Shown: positions 57,666 to 64,000 of the stretch, piece after piece
How positions within the stretch are numbered: the first letter of the stretch is position 1
Layout: each line of letters starts with the position of its first letter
DNA from: Progne subis subis
Taxonomy: Eukaryota; Chordata; Aves; Passeriformes; Hirundinidae
Reading direction: 5' to 3'
NCBI GenBank assembly: GCA_022316685.1
Contig: JAKJHU010000084.1
Location: 1,001,001-1,065,000 of the forward strand
Length of the DNA: 64,000 nt
Position numbers and translations under genes: made by a program
Notes under the pieces: generated by a model
Told to the model about the DNA's origin: nothing
The model's input: the letters and a program-made list of their open reading frames with translations, nothing else
Databases searched by the model: none

Positions 57666-59585
57666 CAGGAAAATAAGAGTTCTGGCATCTACCTGCACCA
57701 CAGTGCTCTGCATAGAGTGATTTCACAGCATGATCACAGAAGTGAAGTGCAAACAACCCAAATATAAACCCAAAAATTGGATAGATTATTTCTGTCCATT
57801 TCATTACCATAAATCCAAAGTCCATTGGCTCCCCTCTGAGTTACCACCACTCCCCTATTCCCCTTCTAATAACATTTGGCAGGAGAGCTGAATACCTTCT
57901 TGATGAATCCCAGTAATTATTTCTAACATTGATGCTTCCATTTGTGACACCAGAAATGTTGTTTTGATTTGGTGATTCACAAAAAAAGTAATCCATTTTC
58001 TTTACCTGAAGATCACTTCATGCTTTGTTTCCATCCACTGGGTAGTGCAATTTTCTAGGATTATTTTAAATTTAATTGTATTTTACTCAGTATGTTATAA
58101 AAAGCAATTATTCCTAAAATTAGTAAAAAAATCAAGAAAAAGGACTAATATGTCTCAAAATTTCTTATATAAGAAAATAATAAAATATTATTGCTCACTT
58201 ATCCCTAACATGTTATTTGAGGACACTGAGATGACATTAATCATCATTCAGAAGGTTAAATATGCAGAAAACCCTACAGAACAGTAGCTTTAAAAGAAAC
58301 CTTATCTAGCTTTTGTCACCTGTGCAGATTTTTGCATTACTTGCTGAAAGGTCTATAAAGAAAAACCAAAGGCTGAGGACTGTAAATGTTGTATTAGAAA
58401 ATGATATAAAGTGATGCCCGTGAATTCAACAACTTCTGTTATAGAAAAATTTAGTTTCAGATTTTTTGCTTGAACTGTTGCTCTCAATACCACTCAATTT
58501 ACCTTAAAAGCTTGAGAATAGTAATCTTTTCCTGTTGCTTCTCACCTTGTTCCCAGTGCACATCTCCTCTCTACTCTACGCTATAATATATCTGCCTTTC
58601 ATCTGCATTTATATTTCAGGCGGCTTCTACACGAAGGGACAAATACCAAATTCAGCAACACTTCCATTCTCCCAAGCTTCAGATCGTTCCCTGTTTGTCA
58701 TTTTTGTATATTCAATGTTGATTATATTTGCATTAATACATTCAAAAGAAAAGGATTAATACGTTCAGTGCTAACCTTCACATGCTGCTTTGGTAAGCCT
58801 CTGGTTCTGCTCAGTGGAATTATTTCATCAGGATTTTTTTTCCTGCCTGATAACTTCTGATGGATCGCTTTTCTGTTGTCTCCCATTTCTCCTCTTGCTT
58901 TGCACCTGAGCATCTTTTCCCTGCACTTTTTTCCCCTCTCTGCCCTTCCCTTCCTGCTTGGAGATTCCCAACACCCCCTCCCGCTGCTAGTCAGGTGGAA
59001 ATGATGCTTGGATGCCCAGAGGGCACACCCGGGAGCTGATGGATGCACACCAAGGCGCTGGATGGGGCTGGATCAGGGACCTGCCCAAGCGGGAATGAGC
59101 GATTGACACTTCCAACAGCAGCACTCACAAGAATAAAAGAGCCTTTAAAAGACAGGTTTTGTAACTGAGGATATTTCCATGCCTTCCCTCAGCAGAGCCT
59201 CCTGGCCTTTTCCTAATAGCAGGTTTTATATTCTATTGTTTACACCCCAGATGTCTTGAGATCAGGAAGTCTCAGCATAACCATGAACTTCCTCTGTGAC
59301 TGTAAATAGTTTTTGATTCCTTTGTTCTAAATTTTCTAAGAAGCTGAGATCGTTTCCCATTTCTTCCTTCCACTCCGTCAGAGGTTTGCACTGACAGTTC
59401 TTCAAGACAGATATTATACCTCCTTATTGTTATTATTAAAAAAAAAAAAAAAGGTAATGAAAACAGGCTGCTGGTATCAGTTGTGATCAAATATGTTATA
59501 ACAATCCATACAAATGACATTTTTCACTAAACTCCTCTGTTCAAATTATGAAAGTGGATATTTATGATCTAAAAATTTAAGCAAA
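57666..59585. other. AT-rich single-copy DNA
   Basis: GC-richer at about 58880-59100, with a 108-codon minus frame (58722-59048) lacking a known domain. A poly(A) run lies near 59439. No repeat family is recognised. Confidence 0.4.
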
Positions 59586-59640
59586 CCATAACAAAACAAA
59601 ACAAAACAAAACAAAAAACAAAAACAAACAAAAAACCACC
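59586..59640. repeat. (AAAAC)n microsatellite
   Basis: About five AAAAC units followed by irregular AAAAAC/AAAC. Confidence 0.93.
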
Positions 59641-62600
59641 AAACTTTACTAAGCCTAGGTAACTCAAAATCCAACCCATTTTCCTTTCTCCATAAGTTTC
59701 AGATGGATGTAGAGAATTTTTCATCTCATTCCAAGTGGTTTTATCAACCCCGTGGGGAACCATTATCACTCCCAAGAACTGGCAGTGTTTTGTCATCCAA
59801 AACCAGTGGGAAAAACAGAGGTCATCTGAAGTAGTTTTCGTTTCCCAGAAGTCTATATCCTTCCCCAGTAAGGTTTAAACTGGGGTATTCTTTTCCCCAG
59901 GTGATCTATTTCCAAAATTGTTCTGCACAAAGCGACACTCTCCACAAGAGACTAGAAATGCCATACAAAAGAATTGTCAGATCTGACCAGATCACCTTCA
60001 TTTTGCACTTGTTAGAGCTTCAGTAATAGAATTGAAAAATATGAGTGAGGCACAGGAGCTGAATTTGCACAGGGAAATTATTTAATTGTTAGTTGCCGAA
60101 TCCCAGTTCTGATGCTGGGAAAAAAATAGGTAAGCCACTGAGCCAACAAAGATGTGATGTGAGTGGTGTTGAAAGGTTTATTGGTGGACTTCTTTTCGTC
60201 TTATCACTATTTTTATAGACTTCTTATAGAAGTCAGAGAAAACTCTGCTGGAAACCTGCATGAGAATAAATCAAACCTCTGTTAATCAGGAAGCATCCAG
60301 TTGACTTCAATGTGATTAGGACTAGGTCTTGGCATCTCTTAATTTTAGTCTTACAGATTCCCTCTAGCAAATTAGAAAAGGAATTATTGGTTACTACTCA
60401 AAATTGAACAGAGTTTATTAAAAACTCAGCTGGGTATCACCCTGAGGAATCTGATCTAGTGTTGGAGCTGGTCTGGTTTGGAGCAGGTGGTTTGAACAGA
60501 TGATTATCAGAGGTCTTTCTTAAGAAAAAAAAAAAAAATCAAGAAAACCCCTCAACTCTGCAGAAAAAAACCCCTCAACTACTACAACAAGTTCTTATTA
60601 CTCAAACATTTTCCACACTTTCTCAGGAAGAAATAGATTTGGTCTCTTAGGAATAACAGTTCCTATCTTAAATTATGACGCTTTTCTCACATTTTTGGAA
60701 TTTCTCCATCTGAGCCCTAATTCAGGTTTCACGCTCAGGCTAATCAAAGCAGCAGGACACAGCAGATCTTTCAGCTTAATTTTCTCTCAGAGTTACTGCA
60801 GTCATGAAAGTTTGACTCTGCCTGTTATCATGTTGCAAGGCTTAAAAAGTGATAGCAAACTGATTGGGATTAAATGTGGACACAGAATTCCCCTCAGGGT
60901 GATTTGGTCAAGGCAGACTTTGGTGGCTTATTGCAACCAGGGAAAGAAATAAATGGTGTAAACCCTGTTTCTTTTGGGGAACATGGACCCACTGTAGTTT
61001 TAGCCCCTGCAGGAGCCCAGGGCTGCGCTTGGAGCTCTGTGTGCAGAGCAAGGACTGGAGACACCAAGTAAAACTGGTTATAATCACTGCCAGTGCTCCC
61101 ACCTGCTCCTCAGTGCACAGAACACTCAATTAGTTCCTTTGTTCCACTTTTAACTGATTGTTATCATCCAACAGAGAGCAGAAATTGCAGTATAGACCCT
61201 TAAGATTTGTGTGCATGTTGAAGCCCCAGATACTCAGAAAACTGCAAAATTCTGTGTGGCCTCCAGCAATAGATGCCATAATCTCCGATCTTCTAAATAC
61301 ATAGATCCCAAAGAAATACAGATATCTAGGAGAGAAAAAACAGCAGGGACTACTCCTGAAGTAAGAGGTCAGTCCTGCAACTTGATTTTATTGAAGTACA
61401 CAGCTACGTTACTTAATGAATAGCAGTTAGGTTCTATCGTCAGCCTTACACTAATGAACACAAGGAACAGAAAATTCTTCATCCTGTCAGAGCTGGCAAA
61501 TATGAGTTAGGTCATTATGTGAATGGAGGGTTGGTAGCTGTTGCCATTCAGTTTCCTATGCTGGCAGTGGTTGTTGGGAATTATTAAATGATTTTCACTG
61601 TCCCTTAACAGTTTTGTCTCTACAAGAAGTCTCAACGTGGACTTCCCATAGCACACGGGAGTCTCACATGGATGGAAGGGGAGGGAAACCATTCAGTGCC
61701 ATTTTTGGGGGCACAGCCATAAGATCACATGAGAGTTGGAAGAATTTTTTCCTCTGTTTTTGTAATTTTGATTATAGACACAATGCTTTTACTATTTCTC
61801 ACTATAAATAGGATCCTCTTCTATCCAGAAAGAGATAGGTACATTTAAATTTTTTAATGCATTTTTCATATTTTAGGATTTTTAGAGAAACTGTTAACAC
61901 TAATGAAAAATACTTGTAAACACATACCTAGGAAGTTTCTTTTTATTACTATTAACTCAAGCAGAATTAATAAATATTTTTCCATCATTATTTAACATAT
62001 TGTCTACACACAATTTTATCAAGACCCATGTTTCTTTTCACAGTTTTCTATGTTTTCCAGTAGTCACTGACAAATTGGAGGAAGAAAAGCAGAAATAGGA
62101 TTCTGGAAAATCTGCATAATTTTACTTGTCCTAGTAGGGAAAGAAAGAACCAAGTGATTATGATCTAGGTGGACATAAATCGTTGAATTTAATAAAAAGA
62201 TAGTTCTGTGGCTGTGCTCAATTCCTTCAGTCAATCCACTCTCCAGATGTTTCCATAGGCTGAACTTGGAACAAAAGTAACATAAACATTTTAATTACCC
62301 TTTCCTAATGAAGACATTTGTCCTCACAGCTTGTGCTAGATTAGTTCCCAAACCAAAGCTGAAGCTTTTCTAACTGCTAGGGCAGAAAATTTGAGGAAAG
62401 AAGATTCTTTAGCAAAGTGGGCTGTCCACAAGCAGGTTGGAATGGTGTTTATGGTCAGACTGCACAGCACAGAATATACAGGACCATTTGCACAGCAGAT
62501 GGAACACAATGCAGTTAAGGAGATGAGGAAGAAGTAAATTTTTCTTTGCCATTCCTACTGGCAGAATTGGGTATTCTGAGGAACAATTCAGTCACTGAAT

Positions 62601-62987
62601 TGTTAGTGTCTTTCTCAAATCACCCACCTAAAGTCAAAGGGGCAGCTCAGTGATCACCTCCCATTCCTCCATGAGGGTGGGAGCTGCTGCTGTTCCCTCA
62701 TTTCAGTGAGTTTTACCCCTGAATCAATGACTTGCAATTTTACATAAATCTCAAAAAGGAAGCATTGCATCATTTTACGTGCTGGAATTCTACCCAGCTT
62801 TGGAGAAACCTATTTGCACTGCTGAAATATCCAGGACAGAGGGATCCAAGATGTTGTCCTGCACTGCTTTCCTCGAGGAACCAGAGGAACTCGGGGAGCA
62901 GATCTGCTGTCTGTACCCTTGCTTTTGATGACTGAGTTGCGATGAGAGATTGTCTCAGCTTTTTACAGCTTTAAAACTGTAAAACCC
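59641..62987. other. Single-copy DNA
   Basis: A modestly GC-richer patch lies at 60880-61100; no gene is recognised. A poly(A) run lies near 60525. No transposon homology is seen. Confidence 0.4.
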
Positions 62988-63160
62988 TGTGCTGTGGGTT
63001 AAGCCCAGCCCCACAAAGACTCACTCACTTTCCCCAGCAGGGTGGGGAGAAGCTCCTGGGTGGAGATAAAGAAGGTTTCACAGGTAGATAAAAACAGCAC
63101 ATGCCAGCCAAGGAAAATCATTTCCTGCTTCCCATCGGTAGCTGTACAGACCAGTAATCT
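62988..63160 (-). mobile_element. ERVL-type LTR remnant
   Basis: 'ctgtgggttaagcccagccc', 'aagactcactcactttcccc', 'gggtggagataaagaaggtt' and 'tttcctgcttcccatcggta' follow, in order, a common avian ERVL LTR end as I remember it. It is truncated and diverged; no TSD is visible. Strand is by the usual orientation and uncertain. Confidence 0.55.
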
Positions 63161-63174
63161 GTGAATTAGTTGTT

Positions 63175-63225
63175 TCCTGGGCATTTCCAGGGATGGTGAC
63201 TCCACCACCACCCTGGGGAAAGGAA
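63175..63225 (-). mobile_element. CR1 LINE fragment, antisense, short
   Basis: 'gcatttccagggatggtgac' and 'tccaccaccaccctgggg' are the reverse complement of the CR1 'ggtggagtcaccatccctgg' motif. Confidence 0.75.
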
Positions 63226-64000
63226 AATGTGGAGTCTTTCTCTGTCATTCATCTTACTGCTTTGCAGTAAGATTTAATTCTCAGTCTACCTGCATATGGC
63301 ATGCTTTGAAATTAGTAAAATGGTGAAATGAAAGTGACGAAGGGAATGATTTAGGAAGTAGAAATCAGGAGAGAGTTTTAGAGGAAACTCCACTATCATT
63401 ATATAGAATTTTCTGCTGTAGAAAATCATCAGAAATAAAAGGGAAGGAGCAAAACATCCACAGTTGTGATTGCTGCAACTTGATTGGAAAAACAAATGTG
63501 CAATATCAACGGAACAAAGCAAGCAGGTCGCAAAGGCTTGTCCTTTCATTTGAAACGCTGTTTCAGGAAATAAACAATGTCATGATAGGCACAGATTGGT
63601 GAGGGTGGTGTGTGCAAGGCAATCCTACCTGCACGTCCTACCAGGTGAGCAAGGTCACCCATGCTGGGCACCTGGACAATGCCCTCAGCCAATGTCACTG
63701 CAGACCTCCCCTCCCGGTCACTTCTGAGAGAGGTGCCAGGCAGCACTCAGGAATTTCTGTTGTTCCTGGGGGTCATCCTTCAGAAGGAATGCAAAGTCTG
63801 AGTATTGATGGGGCACAGTAGTTAAATACCCCTCAGAGGTATTAGCTTATTAACCTTGTGTCCTGGCTATGTCCCAATTCCAGCAATTAAAAATTTGCCC
63901 TCTGAAGTTCTCTCTGCAGATTTGATGCAGCACATGATTAATAAGTTCCTGCCATAAACTCTGTTTCTGATTTAACTGAGAAATGTTTAAGGGGAGTTGT
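63226..64000. other. Single-copy DNA to the window end
   Basis: A GC-richer patch at 63600-63800 is open on both strands for 66-69 codons, with no recognisable product. No repeat family is seen. Confidence 0.4.

Noticed and set aside
57274..57825. Frames of 108-148 codons over the AAAAC tract
   Set aside because: The Lys/Gln/Asn and Phe/Cys runs are low-complexity products. The unique part is short and unrecognised.
1..64000. tRNA, rRNA or snRNA genes
   Set aside because: No cloverleaf A/B-box arrangement or rRNA-like sequence was noticed by eye. A covariance search would be the decisive test.

Overview
The window looks like a gene-poor stretch of a bird genome, probably a passerine. The main evidence is at least 27 fragments of CR1, the dominant avian LINE. 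Most are 5'-truncated copies ending in the usual 'ggtcccttccaacccaaaccat...attctgtgattct' tail. Alongside them are solo LTRs of endogenous retroviruses (ERVs), and no mammalian SINEs are visible. The background is AT-rich with long A/T runs. The passerine assignment rests on my recall of the LTR families and is weaker than the avian one.

No protein-coding gene, tRNA, rRNA or CRISPR array can be supported. The longer open frames fall in low-complexity DNA (polypurine tract at 26.1-26.7 kb, CTGTGTGTCC minisatellite at 2.55-2.82 kb, CCTT at 46.6-46.8 kb, AAAAC at 57.5 kb), in a 66-bp tandem repeat at 51.8-52.4 kb, or in transposon relics. The best coding remains are decayed CR1 ORF2 at 38.6-39.3 kb. 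Two short exon-like stretches (1.2 kb and 44.9 kb) are listed as weak candidates only.

Layout: 0-4 kb holds unique DNA and a CR1 copy split by a minisatellite. A 648-bp antisense solo LTR lies at 4.05-4.70 kb. CR1 tails cluster at 6.4-7.1, 9.1, 10.8, 11.8 and 12.2 kb. LTR family 'Q' (5-bp target-site duplications, TSDs) has copies at 7.95-8.73 kb and 25.49-27.05 kb; the second is doubled in length by a GAA/GGAGAA expansion. LTR family 'K' (about 313-405 bp, perfect 6-bp TSDs) has four solo copies at 11.29 (+), 40.21 (-), 44.30 (+) and 50.36 kb (-). Two of these are nested, one in an older LTR and one in a CR1. A fourth LTR type at 51.29-52.45 kb carries nine tandem 66-bp units in its presumed U5. 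Further antisense LTR remnants lie at 36.06, 40.05, 54.14 and 62.99 kb. The rest is AT-rich single-copy DNA with microsatellites and a few TAAT-rich blocks that could be conserved enhancers.

Nothing here works as an operon or pathway. The interest lies in the layered mobile-element history, the LTR-borne tandem repeat and the long polypurine tract. All family assignments are by eye; no database search was possible.
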